This document shows positions 32,417-44,249 of a stretch of 64,000 bases of DNA, one piece after another (position 1 is the first letter of the stretch; each line of letters starts with the position of its first letter). The notes beneath the pieces are model-generated. The model worked only from the letters and a program-made list of their open reading frames with translations. It ran no database searches and was not told where the DNA came from. The stretch comes from Coprinopsis marcescibilis. Lineage: Eukaryota; Basidiomycota; Agaricomycetes; Agaricales; Psathyrellaceae. The stretch lies in contig ML210168.1 in NCBI GenBank assembly GCA_004369085.1, positions 186,596 through 250,595 of the forward strand. Direction: 5' to 3'. The position numbers were made by a program, and so were the translations under genes.

Positions 32417-34642
32417 ATGGAAATCGACGCGGAAGCATCTACTTCACAGCTTCAACTGGCAAACGACGAAAGACCAGATGATGATGAGCCTGAAATGGTT
32501 TTGATAGAGGATCCTCAGGTCAAATCGAATCGTGCACCCGAACATCCGTTACCACAGCAGCAATTCTACTCCATCGAATACCCTGGATACGTCAAAGAAG
32601 CCTCTGTTCCGACTGTTATCCACAACTTGGGAGGACGAGTGAGAATAGACCGCGCTTTTAAGAGGATGGCACCGAAGACGGACTCTCTGCTTGAACTCTC
32701 GTTCAACCCCGAAAACCCGTTCTCACATCCTATACCAGGAGATGTGGTCAATACCAACAATCTTCTTCTCAAAGTTACGCGTCGGAGAAGGAAACTACCG
32801 AATGAAGATGGAGAAATTGGCGAGTACAAGGCTGAGGTAGTGGGAGTTATCACTAAGACTGCTCGATTCCGGAGTGCGTCCTAGTTCATACCTTTCTATC
32901 ATCGAGACTTACTGTCTATCATCTGGCTAGGCATGGCTGACTTTCAGTACCTCCCTGATATGAACGACTCTGTCTCCCAGTTACGGTTAGCCATGGGCAA
33001 AATGGATGGTAAGCCCGTTGCTTCCTCATTTGTGAGCCAATCCAACAAGCCTTGTAGTGGATGCTGTTAGCGCCTATCGCGTCCCTCCAGCAGAAGTATC
33101 AGAAGGGTCTACCACGCTGGGCCCATCGACTACTGATGCAGGGACGGCAATGGAAATTGATCCTCAACTCCTGAGCGGCAACCCACCACCAACCGACCCT
33201 CTTACCTCACCCTCGACTTCTCCTCCTGAGAACCTGCGACTATTCCCGCCCCCTCTATTTAGCAGACAAACTATTGCTCAAGGATACAAGTAAGTTACCC
33301 CGCATTTGCTGTAACGATAATGACTGATGTTGTGTAGTTTCAAGGCAAACAGCGCATCGATTATCACCACTGTGGTGGACGAGGAAACTGGCGAGGAGCG
33401 AAAGAGGTTGATCAACAAAATGCGTTGGAAAGGATATGGACCTGCGTCCATAATGTTCTCGGAAGCACAGGTGCTTTGATTTTGGCGAGGATTATACAAC
33501 TCCACTGACCCCTTGTTTAGGTCCCATTGAACCCTCCAGAAGCGGTCGAGAAAGCCAGAGACCAGGCCAACGCCAAGCTAATGGAGAGATTGCACGAGGA
33601 GCGTTACTTCTGATTCTAAGTTCTGTGTTCGGTTACTGACATGCGTTTGCAGTTATTCTCTGAGCGTCCTATTTGGACCAGAATGTCGCTGTTCAATCAA
33701 TTTACGGCCTTGGAATCTAGAGAAATCCTCAAGTTCGTAATCCACCCAGACTTGTGTGTAGCACCCACTCACTGCTTGCCAAAGCTCTAAAGTGATGCTT
33801 CCCCTTGTTTGTTACGTCTTCCAAGACGGACCTTGGCGGGATACCCTGGTCAATTTCGGTTACGATCCTCGAGTCGATAATGGTGCTCGATTGTAAGCCA
33901 CCGATCCTACGCAAGGTCTACTTTTCGCTGACCCCATCATACACGTTAAAGCTACCAGAGGCTTTACTTCCGCAACGCCAACCACCCAATATTACGCCCA
34001 TCCGTCACCACCAGGAGACAAGACCGATCAAACGTGAACATTCACATCCGAACTTATGACCAGGCGGAAGACAGAAAGTGAGATACCATTACCACTTAAA
34101 GCCTACCATCTGAAGATGATTCAATAGAAATTCGCACATATTCGATGGCAAGACCGTTTCCAAAGAAACAGCAGCTTTCCAGCTTTGCGACATCGTTGAT
34201 CCAATGCTACACGAGATGATTGAAGATCCGGACGACCTGCGAGAAACGTGCGATGTAAGTTCATCTTCTGCGGCCATGATTCCGTGGCTCACAAATCATA
34301 GGAACGAGATGGATGGTACTCGTCGCATGCATTCGACCGTATTAAGACGGTGCTTCGCCACAAGTTCTTCTCTGTGCTCGAAGGGCATCCGGCAACCGAC
34401 GACGAGTGCAGGAACCTTCTGGTTACCAACGACAGTTCGTCCAAATCACTTCTGCACAGGAATCAGAAGCTGCGAGCTGGTAAACATAACATGGCCAAAG
34501 GTGCACTCAGACCAGAAGATGCGGCGGTAAGAGTGCTTTATGATCTGTACCCGTTCGTTATACTGATCGAGATCGAAAGGCCATCCGTCTGAGGGCAACT
34601 TTGGACCGCAACGTAAAGTCGTTTGCCGGCCAGCGTGGATAA
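32417..34642 (+). CDS. TFIIIC subunit 5 (tau55/Sfc1/Tfc1 type)
   Basis: RNA polymerase III transcription factor subunit that contacts the A box of tRNA genes with the Tfc7-type partner. After an acidic N-terminus the dimerisation domain begins YSIEYPGYVKEASVPTVIHN, then GGRVRIDRAFKR and LELSFNPENPFSHPIPGDVV. The DNA-binding region includes LFSERPIWTRMSLFNQFT, VMLPLVCYVFQDGPWRDTLV, FGYDPRVDNGARFYQRLYFR, then AAFQLCDIVDPMLHEMIEDP and DGWYSSHAFDRIKTVLRHK. The last exon, after an intron at about 34528-34580, ends TLDRNVKSFAGQRG at 34642. About ten exons. One boundary is unresolved: before LFSERPIW (near 33596) there is a good acceptor but no GT or GC donor in the right phase. Confidence 0.88.
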
Positions 34643-35500
34643 CTCGACTTGCAACAATAAGAGCGTCTTGGATCGTGCATACCTTAAAGGTATTGGCAAT
34701 GGAACTTTCCTGTTGATTGAAGTAAGTAACACTAATGCAAGAACTCCGAATTAATGACGTTATCGCGATGTTTCGCTGTATTCGGGATATGTATTTACTT
34801 CACAATGGAGCGCTCAGTACTCGTGACGAGAGAAAGGAGTGGTTGTCGGTTCAATTATCTATGCGATTATAATATGCGGCCATCAGGACGGTACTTCAAA
34901 GCCCAGAATTCCCTTTGTGGAGACTGAAAGCGTTGCAAGGACGAATATCTGAGCTTCGGATGTGGTTAGCAGTGTTGACGATGTTGTTTCTGTCCGTATA
35001 GTTTCGACCATGTGCGCTTAAAACAACATAACACAGCTGCTTGGCAACGCTTCCTGTTAGTTCGACACCTATCAGGGAATGTCAGATAGACTCTGGTATG
35101 GAGTGCCGGCCCTACATACGGGCGAAGTGATTCAACGAATGCACGGGGTAAGCTGGAGATTAGCCAAGTACGGACTCTAGAGACGCTACAGCCAAGCAGC
35201 GAGAACAACAGGGAATCCGAACCTCTTAATTTCTTCCAATCAAGTGATGGTATATCGCAACGAAGAGTCCTGCGGCTCCTGCCCCCATAGCATGGCAAGT
35301 GCACAATCCGTCGAGCATTCCACCTGGGAAACCGTAAATGTCTCAGGCTCTTAAACCACCATCCCAGCTCCGATGTTTCGAGTGTTTTTAAGAATTTTAT
35401 TTCTCTTGTGGCTCGCGGCAAAGGCATGACATATCGAATACCATACGTGATATGGAATGATGAAGGCTGAGTGTATAGATGTTGTAAGGAGCGAAGGTAA
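34643..35500. other. Spacer with no confirmed gene
   Basis: About 860 bp of lower GC content between the TFIIIC5 stop and the eL29 stop. Long open frames on the minus strand (about 34966-35427) look non-protein-like. One short minus-strand frame near 35230-35340 reads like a membrane or glycine-zipper segment and is discussed as a finding. No RNA gene recognised. Confidence 0.4.
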
Positions 35501-35915
35501 TCATGATGCCGCTGCTGCTGCCTTTTGTTCAGCCCGTGCCCGGTTCTGTTAAACAGAATGAAAGATTAGAGAGGATCGCCAAGTCATTGAATCACCACGC
35601 ACCGAACCAACGAGCGCAAAGCGAGCATTACGGCGGAACTATAGAACCCTGTCAGCAAAATGCGACTCAAATACCACCCCACGGATATACACACTTTGGG
35701 GTCGACCTAGATATTGCACATTTTGTTAATTCACGATGCATATAGCAATGATTGCAGCACTTACACCCTTCATCGACGGCGTTCTGGTCGAAGCTGGCCT
35801 CCTGATGCCATTCTTGTGGGCCTTCTTGCTCTGGTTGTGGTTGGTGTGGCTATTCGGGGGTCAATGTGCGCCTCTACTAGTGAATACCATCGACATACTT
35901 CTTAGATTTGGCCAT
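35501..35915 (-). CDS. RPL29: 60S ribosomal protein eL29
   Basis: Small basic protein of the 60S subunit. Five exons of 17, 85, 12, 36 and 45 nt: 35899-35915, 35765-35849, 35695-35706, 35603-35638, 35501-35545. They give 64 residues: MAKSKNHTNHNQSKKAHKNG, then IRRPASTRTPSMKGVDPKF, RRNARFALVGS and an Ala-rich tail (QKAAAAAS). The N-terminal half is the eL29 signature. The third exon is only 12 nt and encodes VDPK. Introns have GT-AG ends and correct phase; the last has a good branch-point and polypyrimidine run (ctaatctttcattctgttt). No open frame longer than one exon exists, so ORF-based annotation would miss it. Confidence 0.93.
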
Positions 35916-36209
35916 TTCGAAGTCGTCGGGGGCGGTGGGGGCGGCGACAGCAGATGTTCCAAAGAAACAGGGACGGCACAGCCACTGTGGCTTGCCGAAC
36001 TATACAGTTATCGGCATTAACTCCCACGATTGAACCAGCGCTTAGCGGGAGCAACTTGAAAATGAAACCAATCATTGAAAATGCGATGGCACAACAGGTT
36101 GATTGATAAAAATGACTGGGTAAGATAGCAAATTACCCAGATGTGTAGGAAGTCAGTCAACGAATTTAAGCAGAAATTGGGTCAGCGAAAGTGGAGGTCT
36201 AAACAGTAG

Positions 36210-38225
36210 TCAGGTCTGAGTCTGTGCACCATCTAATTCAACTAGGCGTTTGAAGACATCATCGTCTTCGAATGGGTCCCCTTCTCCTTTCACAATCGAT
36301 TTCTTATGGCAAGAAGCCGCATGTTTCCACCTGTTATATACGGTCAAAGACCTTGCGACGCGATGGCAGGAAGGAACCTTATTTACCAGAACAATTCTTT
36401 TACCTAAGCATGCTAGACTTGAGTAAAAATCAAGGGTTAAGTCGTAAGGCGCTTACTTTGCATGTCATTGTTTTGATACCTTCCACGGCTACCCACTTCA
36501 AGCACTTGTGACACCTTCCTTGCTCAATTTTTTGCTTTTCGTTCTTGCTGGAGTTAGGACGAGGGGCGATTCGGAAGGCGAGAGGGGGAGAGAAAGGAAG
36601 TCCTGTAGTTGAAGATATGCCTAGAAACGGTAAGGCAAGAAAGTGACGTGCTGAGAACATAGCATATACCGTGTGCGTATTGCATATGGTAGCTTTGCAC
36701 AGAATGGTCAGCATTAAAGTGGTTGAAAAAGACGTATTCACTACCGCGAGTGTCAATGGCAGTCATATATGAGCAATAAAAGCGCAACTTACCATACTTG
36801 AACGCGGAGAATTTCATTGCCAACCATACCTTCTTGCCTTCTCCGCCTCTTTGAGAACGTTCAACGCAGATCGGGCAAAGTCCAACTTTCCCCGCACCCT
36901 TCCCTTTGACAAACCTCGGCGTATACAAATCGAAAGGAGTTCGGGGCGTGTTGTAGGTGCCTCCAGGGTGGCGCACACGAAACAATGAGCACGGAGACCT
37001 GAAGACATTTCAGAAGGTAAAACCCAGAAGAGAGCGATTCTACATACTGAGCGCCTGCGGGTTGATAGAACGAACTGTTGGGAAAGCGGCGATAGAATAA
37101 CGGAAACTTTGAAGAGAGTTCCATGCTGGCAGGAAATGTACGTCGAGTATAACTTGCAGTTGATGAATGGCCAGGATCCGAATCAGATAGCAGAGGCGTC
37201 GCTGGAGACTCTACCACAGTCACAATATCGGGAAGTCCTTGTCCAGAAGCAGAAGCAGAAGCAGAACTTGCAGAGTGCAAAGAAAGTCGAGGCCTTTTTG
37301 ATGGTGTAGTTGAAGCGTGTATAAGGGGCATCTGTCGCTTCAAAGACCTCAAAGCTGCAAAACCAGGGGGTGAAGATCCAGTGCTGCTCGAGACCGACGA
37401 GATTGGCGTCAAGGGTGAGAGCGAACCAAGTCTATCTCCGGCAGTAGGTGCTCTGGAGGGCAAAATATTGTCCTCGTCAAAATGGTCTTCGTCCTGCGCA
37501 GTGACTACGATGTCCAAGAGCTGCTGGTTCTTCTGGGCTGACCCTGGGAACTTGCATGGCGAAAGTAACATGAGGTCAGAAGCTTGGACTTGAGGATATA
37601 TCGGCACGTCCGTAAGGGAGTCTTGGGAGCTTGACAGAAGAAGCCTTTCGATGAACGAGGTGCCTGCCGAGTCCACTACGCTCGACGACGGGGGCGAAGA
37701 AAGTTGGCTTCCGCGCACAACAGGAGAGACGTCGGCAGAAGCAAGGTGTTGATCCTCGAGCGAGAAAAATGCCGACAACTGAGGTACCTGTAGTTCAAAG
37801 CTTTGTTGAGTGTGGTATGGCGAACTGTGCAACGGTAATCGTCGGTCAGCACAGGGTAGTATGGGCGACTGTGGCTGGAACTGGGCGAGAAAATCGGATC
37901 CGGAAGAAGGCGGATGAGAATGGACCATCTCTTGAGGAACCGACGGTAGGAGGGTGACGGTATAGTTGTCCAGAGATAGGTTATGAGCAGGAAAATATCC
38001 AGGTGTTATGTGTTCTGCAACTCGATATGCAAATTGGTAATTTGCTTCCGACGAAGCTGGGCTTCGATTAATTCTTGAGGTGCAGGTGATGTTTTGCAGG
38101 GGCGACGCAAGGTTTGTAGTAGGCGACAAGTGCAACCAGTCAGTGAGATCGGCAAGAGGTGGAAACACCCTCTCCGTCGAAGCATTAGATAGTCGGACTA
38201 GTGTAGGATTAGGATTAGCAGCCAT
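36210..38225 (-). CDS. DUF4451-type regulatory protein
   Basis: Long Ser/Pro-rich N-terminal region (about residues 1-390), beginning MAANPNPTLVRLSNASTERV, followed by a cysteine/histidine-rich C-terminal domain split over several exons. The domain reads YNTPRTPFDLYTPRFVKGKG, GKVGLCPICVERS, WLAMKFSAFKYHMQYAHGIS, RCHKCLKWVAVEGIKTM, and RWKHAASCHKK. This Cys2-x-His pattern matches the fungal DUF4451 domain, likely zinc-binding and found in proteins with transcription-factor-like architecture. The last exon is joined by an inferred acceptor at about 36348 and ends VELDGAQTQT at 36210. The start is ATG 38223-38225; upstream in-frame codons run past the divergent p24 promoter and are less likely. 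Role in transcription is inferred from the domain and the disordered activator-like region. Confidence 0.8.
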
Positions 38226-38386
38226 CTGAAAGGAATAGTTATCAATCAAAGGTTCTCGATGACGAAAACTACTGAAAAAGATCCGAGGTTGTTTGGCCTT
38301 GTGCATCCATGTCATTTCAAACCCCGCTTGCCTGCTGTCGCTAGACGTGGCCGCGATCGAAACGCTCAAGCAACAACCTCATACGC

Positions 38387-39293
38387 ATGGAACTCTGGCA
38401 TTTCCTCTTCTCTTTCCTGTGGTCTCTGTATGCTGCGTCATTAGTCAAAGGGGCATCCCTTACAACTACAATCTCCCCGAATGAACGACTCTGCTTTTTC
38501 TCTGATGTAGAAAAGCAAGGCCAGAAGATTGGGGTACGTCTGGTCACACTTCATACGCTTGGGTTCTACAACTAACAGCTCCCAGTTCTACTTTGCTGTA
38601 GGTACTAATAGGATAATGCTCTTCATCAGCTCTCCTCACGCGACTTGCCATTTAGGTCCAATCTGGAGGCTCATTCGACATTGACTGGGAAATCAAAGAC
38701 CCCAAACATGCCGTTCTTCTTCAAGGAACCAGAGAGCGCCAGGGCGATTACGTTCTTACCGGAAATACCATTGGAGAATACTCCTTCTGCTTCATCAACG
38801 ACATGTCAACACTTACCGACAAGATTGTGGACTTCGATATCTCAGTGGAGAGCGAACCACGCCGAACAGCGCCTGCAAAAGCTGGCCAAATCTCAGATCA
38901 TACCAGTGCTCTGGAGGAGAGCGTATTCCGCTTGAATGGCATGCTTATGAACATGAAGCGAATGCAGAAACAGTGAGCTCTGATCTTCGCTTTGACATGG
39001 TTTCGCAGTAACTTATTACTTTAGGCACCACACACAGGAGAATCGCGGCTTTGACATTGTCAAATCAACACAGAAGTAAGTCCATAGGTATCCTCGTGGA
39101 TATTGCGTTACTCATGACTCGCATAGCCAATTATTTTGGTACGCCGTTCTTGAGAGCTTGGCTGTCATCGGGATGGCTATGTATGTTCCATTTCTCCCTC
39201 ATACCCAACAAACTCTGATCAAATGTATACAGCTTCCAGGTCTACGTCCTGCAGACGTTCTTCACCAAGACAGGACGGCGGTATAAAGTCTAG
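38387..39293 (+). CDS. p24/emp24 family cargo receptor
   Basis: Type I membrane protein of the p24 (TMED) family, cycling between ER and Golgi in COPII and COPI vesicles and selecting cargo such as GPI-anchored proteins. A signal peptide (MELWHFLFSFLWSLYAASLV) precedes the GOLD domain: NERLCFFSDVEKQGQKIGFYF, SFDIDWEIKDPKHAVLLQG and NTIGEYSFCFINDMSTLTDK. The two GOLD cysteines are present. A coiled coil follows (ESVFRLNGMLMNMKRMQKHH), then a transmembrane helix and a cytosolic tail FFTKTGRRYKV, with the FF motif and basic residues of COP-binding tails. Six or so exons; about 210 residues. It is closest to the gamma/Erp class by tail, but the subfamily is uncertain. Confidence 0.9.
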
Positions 39294-39425
39294 ATTACTT
39301 AACGGCGCTATAATTGTATGGGTTGCGCATCCACTTCATACCACAGAGTCAGATTCAACACCAGCAAAACCTGTATATAAGTCGAACGGGTCAGGTATTG
39401 CAAATCATTCCATTTGTCAAGTCCC

Positions 39426-40737
39426 TTACTTTTCGTTGTTGACCCATTCTACATCCCTGCTGCGTTCAGCGCCGTACCACTTCATGGAGGGCAGGTGGTC
39501 CTTCATGTCTGCTGTCGTACCTCCCATACCATCTGACGCAGTCACGAGCGATTCTGTCAGGTTCCAAAATTCCACCCTATCTATCCCATACCGTTTGCAA
39601 AAGCGGCCTAGAACTGACACCAACTCTCCGAACAGAGACGGTGGGACTCGCAAGCGCGTCACGACCAGTTTCTTTGTGGTGGAAGCTTGGAGATCGAGTG
39701 TCCAAGAAGCATATACCAATCCGTCCAGCCCCGTGCCAGGTACCTCATCTCGAAGCCGGATGCCGTAGTGAACTGGTTCAAGTGCCAATCTTTGGGCGAA
39801 ATACCCGGCACGGAGGGTCTGGAACTCCGCCAAGCCCTCCCTGGGTAAGAATGTGAAGGCGGGCTGCATAGCTTCTGCTTGCACTTGCACTTTCGCTTCC
39901 ATTTCCTTTTCGATGATCTCTGAGTCCATATCCCATAGTGTTTTCAGCTCTTTGCCCTCCAACCATTCCCATCGCTCTTCGAGGAGATTTGCCGTCTCCG
40001 CAAGTTGGGTCACTAGGAAGATTGTTGAGCATTTTCTTGCTACACTCCAGCCATCTTGATGGTCGGAACCTGGAAGAAACCCGCAGCTCGAGTAGAAATG
40101 TTCTCCGATGTCGCTGTATAGCACTGAAACGGAGGAATCGCTGAATGCTTCAGGACGAGCTGGTGGCAGACCCCATTCCTGGGGGAAATCTAGCGGCAAT
40201 GATTCTGCTTTAGCGAGCACCCAATGCAACAAGCGCATCATATGTTTTGCGTGTCCCTTTCCTCGATTTTCGGGCTGGGTATAGACTGACGCAATCCCGT
40301 ATCCGACTCCCCTTTCGATCTTGCTGGACTTCGGTTGTACGATGATCACCTCTCGACGGAATCTGCCAATCGATCAAACACGAGTAAGCTGCCGCTAATT
40401 AGTAGGAGGAACGAGAACTGACGTTTCGCATGAACATGGAAAGTTCAATGTGGTAGGATTGTCTCTCGGTGCAAGTACCCTGTCATTTTCCTATGCAGTC
40501 AGTTCAACTATCCCGGCGATGATTTTGGTTGACTCGTGCAGACCATGTTGCGAAACGCCCATTCGCACCTGCAGTGCTTCGTTCTGTCGCAGAATCTCTG
40601 TCAAGGTAAACTTGTAATGTCATCTCCTTGCCCCATTCTGGAAATGCTCTACGCCGCGACTCAAGAGTCTGTTGAGGTGTAGCTGAAAAGAGGGACAGCA
40701 GGGACAGCATGATACCGATGTGGAGGCGTAAGATCAT
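39426..40737 (-). CDS. Lyc1-like GNAT acetyltransferase
   Basis: Homologue of the yeast-type lysine N6-acetyltransferase Lyc1 of lysine catabolism, a GNAT-fold enzyme. Exons join to read ATPQQTLESRRRAFPEWGKE, then YLDRDSATERS, ATWVLAPRDNPTTLNFPCSC, ETFRREVIIVQPKSSKIERG and VGYGIASVYTQPENRGKGHA. The last is the acetyl-CoA-binding beta4-alpha3 motif (RGKGHA). A C-terminal region ends RDVEWVNNEK at 39426. The 5' end is uncertain. A 33-nt segment (about 40697-40729) has intron-like ends (gtatca, ttttcag) but is also an in-frame multiple of three, so it may be retained. ATGs at 40737 and 40710 are both possible. Fungal enzymes of this family may act on small amines other than lysine. Confidence 0.85.
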
Positions 40738-41330
40738 ATTTTGTTCCAACTTAGCGAGGGTTGTCACCGGGCCGCATTTCCGCGACCTCCTGACTGGAGA
40801 ACGCGTGCCGCCTTCGAGTCCTCTCCTGGCGCGACCTTGCACAATGTAAGCTCCTAGATGCTTCTTTTCTTGCATAATCAAACAAATCGATACATAGCGG
40901 CAATTCTAAGCCAATGTCGTCCTTACTCTGGGCCCTTCTGCCACTGGTGCGACTTATCACGGTTCCAGCAACTCGAAATCAACTTCGTCATGTCTTTGAA
41001 CGCTAAGCACTAACCCCTCGGAGTCCGCTATCCGTGCACGCTCGGCCGGTGTCGTTCGGACAGATCACCACAAAATTAGAGGAAGTGTCAATGACCGAAA
41101 TCATGATGACTCAAAAAGTACGTTATGTTCCTCCGACCGCATTGTCGGATGCCCGCTGATGGTAGGTATAAACCTTCTTGTACTATCTCCACCGCATTGT
41201 TTGCCTACGAGACTTATTCAAGTCATCCATCTACAATTATTTCCGATGTCGCGCAAGCCGTTTGCTGAGGGTTATAAAAGAGATTGGAATTCTCCTCATT
41301 GACAAATCCACTCAAACTCCCATTACAGTA
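40738..41330. other. Divergent promoter, Lyc1-like and P450-1
   Basis: Head-to-head spacer of about 590 bp. It holds a TATA box 51 bp before the P450-1 ATG (listed separately). No coding signal beyond a possible extension of the Lyc1-like gene. Confidence 0.45.
41273..41280 (+). promoter_or_regulatory. TATA box of P450-1
   Basis: TATAAAAG lies 51 bp before the ATG at 41331. The same motif at nearly the same distance is present before P450-2 and P450-3, which supports a real core promoter element. Confidence 0.65.
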
Positions 41331-43834
41331 ATGATTCCCACTTCCCCTTTCTCTTCCCTTGAGGCGCTCGCTGCCCTCGCCGTTACATTTGTCGCTTGGA
41401 AATTTCTGAGAGCGCTGACTCGCAAGGACTCCCTGCATACGGTGCCTGGCCCGAAGGGATCGTACTTGACTGGTCAGATTTCGCTGCTTTTATATGTTTT
41501 CAGTTTTCGGAAAACCTTAATTTCGTTTGATTTCTAGGATGCGTTGCAGAGATGTTTCACGCCGATGCATGGGACTTTCACAACTCACTCGCAAAGAATT
41601 GTAAGAAGGGATTGCATATAACGATCTTACCACTCACATTTTTTGCCTACCAGATCCGGGGATAGCAAGGGTACCAGCTATTATGGGTGTATGTTCCTCA
41701 AGTTAGGGCCCATAACATAAGTTCATCGTTCGTATAGCATTCTGTACTACATGTTAGCGACCCCAAGGCGCTGTACCATGTCATGCTCAAGGTAAGAAAA
41801 GGACCATATCACTAACATAAATTTGCGTGGCTTACAAGGGTGCAACCGGATATTAGGATCAAAGTACCTTCGACGAAACTGACGATTTCTTACGGTTCGT
41901 AAAATCCGATTGTAAAAAGGAATAAACGGGGGTTTGACCTAAACCCTTGTTCCAGAGTTAATAAGCTTGTGTTTGGTCCTGGTCTCTTTGCCACTATGGG
42001 TGCGACTGCAGGCACCTCTCGTGCATATATAATACTCATGAAAACACAGGAGAAACCCACCGCAAACAGCGTAAAATGCTTAATCCAGTCTTTTCAATTG
42101 CGCATATGCGTGAAATGGGTAGGTTATATCATTGCCAACGCTACACGCATTACTCGAGCTGACTGTCGACCCACGCATTCAGTTCCCATCTTCTACAACG
42201 TCGGGTACAAGGTCAGTGCCATCTCCATGCTTATAATGGCTCTCTCTGATCAAGTGTATCGTAGTTACGAGATTCTATCCGGCTTGAAATCTCTAGAGGG
42301 AAAACAGAGGTACGTAACAACTCCCGTCTTTGAAAAACATTATATTTACAGCGACCGACCGAATGTAGATCGATATTCTGTCTTGGATGAGCCGCACTGC
42401 GCTGGAACTCATCGGCCAGAGCGGTCTGGGTTATTCATTTGATAAGCTTGAGCCCGATTCCGAGCCTCATGTGTTCTATAAATCGCTGAAAAATCTCATG
42501 TGAGTCCGAAGTTCCTCACTTGTCACACATGGATTAATGTGTCTTCAGGCAAAGTCAGGCAAGCTTCGCACTTGCGCGAATCGTTGTTTTACCGCGCGTC
42601 GCAGACATTGGGTCTCCTCGATTCAGGCGCCTCGTTGTTGACCTCTTACCGTGGAAGAGGCTACACGACCTCCGGGATATGGTTGATGTAATGCACAACA
42701 CCTCCGTCGAAATATACGAAAGTAAAAAACGAGCACTGGAGATGGGAGACCAAGACCTGGCGGACCAAGTTGGAAACGGAAAAGACGTCATGAGTATCCT
42801 CCGTGAGTTCTTCTTTCCATCAGTAGGTCTCACTATTTAACATATTTGGGCTGCAGTGAAAGCCAATCTGGCCGCTTCCGAGGAAGAGCGGATGCCCGAG
42901 GACGAGCTGATCGGTCAGATGAGCACAATAACCTTTGCTGGGATGGACACGACTTCCAATGCTCTTTCACGGACCCTCTTGCTTCTGAGCGAACACCACG
43001 ATATCCAGGAAAAGCTACGAAAAGAAATTATTGATGCGAAGAGGGAGCATGGAGAGCTGATGTATGATGAGCTTCACCACCTTCCATATCTCGACGCTAT
43101 TTGCAGGGAAACCCTTCGCTTGTAAGCCTTTCGTTCAGTTAAGTCTCTAACCAACTGACCATTACGACAAGACATCCTCCAGTACCCTTTGTGGTTCGAC
43201 AGTAAGTGTTCTTATGGGTAAACCTGGCCCAATGCAGAACTGACGACGGCTTCAGGGCGAACCAGGACGCCGTGCTGCCCGTCTCCCGGCCTTTCACTTC
43301 ACTGGACGGTAAAGAAACCAACGAAGTTCTTGTCCCACACGGTACCACCCTTGTCATCTCTGTCATGGCATGCAACAGGGATCCCTTGATCTGGGGACCA
43401 GATGCTCATGAGTGGAAGCCGGAACGGTGGCTCTCTCCCCTGCCTGACTCCGTTGTGAATGCGAAGGTCCCTGGAGTATACTCCCATCTGTGAGCCAAGA
43501 TTTCTATTGGCAGTTGATATGGCTTCGGTGACTGACTGAATTCAATCTTCAAAAGGATGACATTCGTCGGTGGCAGCCGGGCATGTATTGGATTCAAGTT
43601 TTCGCAATTGGAGATGAGTACGTGCCTTTCCACGCTTGAAATTGTGACGATATTTCTGATGGTCTGATGTCCATGGTAGAAGTGATATTATGCCTCCTGC
43701 TTGAGAGCTTTAGGTTCGACACCACTGAGAAGAAGATCAAGTGGCAGTTCGTTGGGGTCACCCAGCCTGCAATTGATGAGCCTTCCGCCGGAGCTCCGAA
43801 ACTCCAAATGCCGCTAAAGGTTTCCTTGCTCTGA
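41331..43834 (+). CDS. Cytochrome P450 (P450-1)
   Basis: Membrane-anchored P450 monooxygenase, probably ER-bound and served by a NADPH reductase; the substrate cannot be inferred. The anchor helix is LEALAALAVTFVAWKFLRAL, followed by the hinge DSLHTVPGPKGSYLTG. After splicing, the C-helix region reads MGETHRKQRKMLNPVFSIAH (WxxxR equivalent), then SWMSRTALELIGQSGLGYSF. The I-helix is TFAGMDTTSNALSRTLLLL, the K-helix ETLRL (ExxR), the PERF-like segment WKPERWLSPLPDS and the heme loop FVGGSRACIGF, with the axial cysteine. It ends KLQMPLKVSLL at 43834. About 13 short introns. Apparent stops in raw frames fall in introns, so it looks intact, about 560 residues. Confidence 0.88.
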
Positions 43835-44249
43835 GCCTTTCTTTCGTCTCCCTGTCAAGTACTATTTTCTCGCCCTTCGTTACAACCTTCCCTTTCAACG
43901 CTCGTAGACTTGAGTTGGGAAACAGAGGAAATATAATGATAATTCAGACTGAAAATGACTATATGTTTACAAGAGGCGCTAGAGGTTGATTGATACTTAT
44001 TCTACACACAGGAACCATTATCCATCTAATAATACAAGTGAGAAAGGAGGTCATTTTTACATGTGATGTCAAAGACGATGATAGAGCATAGATGAGCGTG
44101 AAGCGAGATCCGATAGGTTTGACTCGAAAATAAAAGACATGAACGAAAGGAAAGCATGTCGAAAGAGTGGAGGGGCCAACAACGAACGATAGAATGAGAA
44201 TGCGAAAGCAATATGATCGCGATTAATCAGCCGAGGATTGTTGTCATAC
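43835..44249. other. Convergent 3' flank
   Basis: Tail-to-tail spacer between P450-1 and the PP2C gene. AT-rich, with no coding signal. Confidence 0.45.

Noticed and set aside
34966..35427. 153-codon minus-strand ORF
   Set aside because: Composition is not protein-like (Arg/Cys-rich, no helices or motifs) and it has no splice partners.
41331..43834. P450-1 as a pseudogene because raw frames contain stops
   Set aside because: Every stop falls in a short GT-AG intron. Splicing restores all P450 motifs in one frame.
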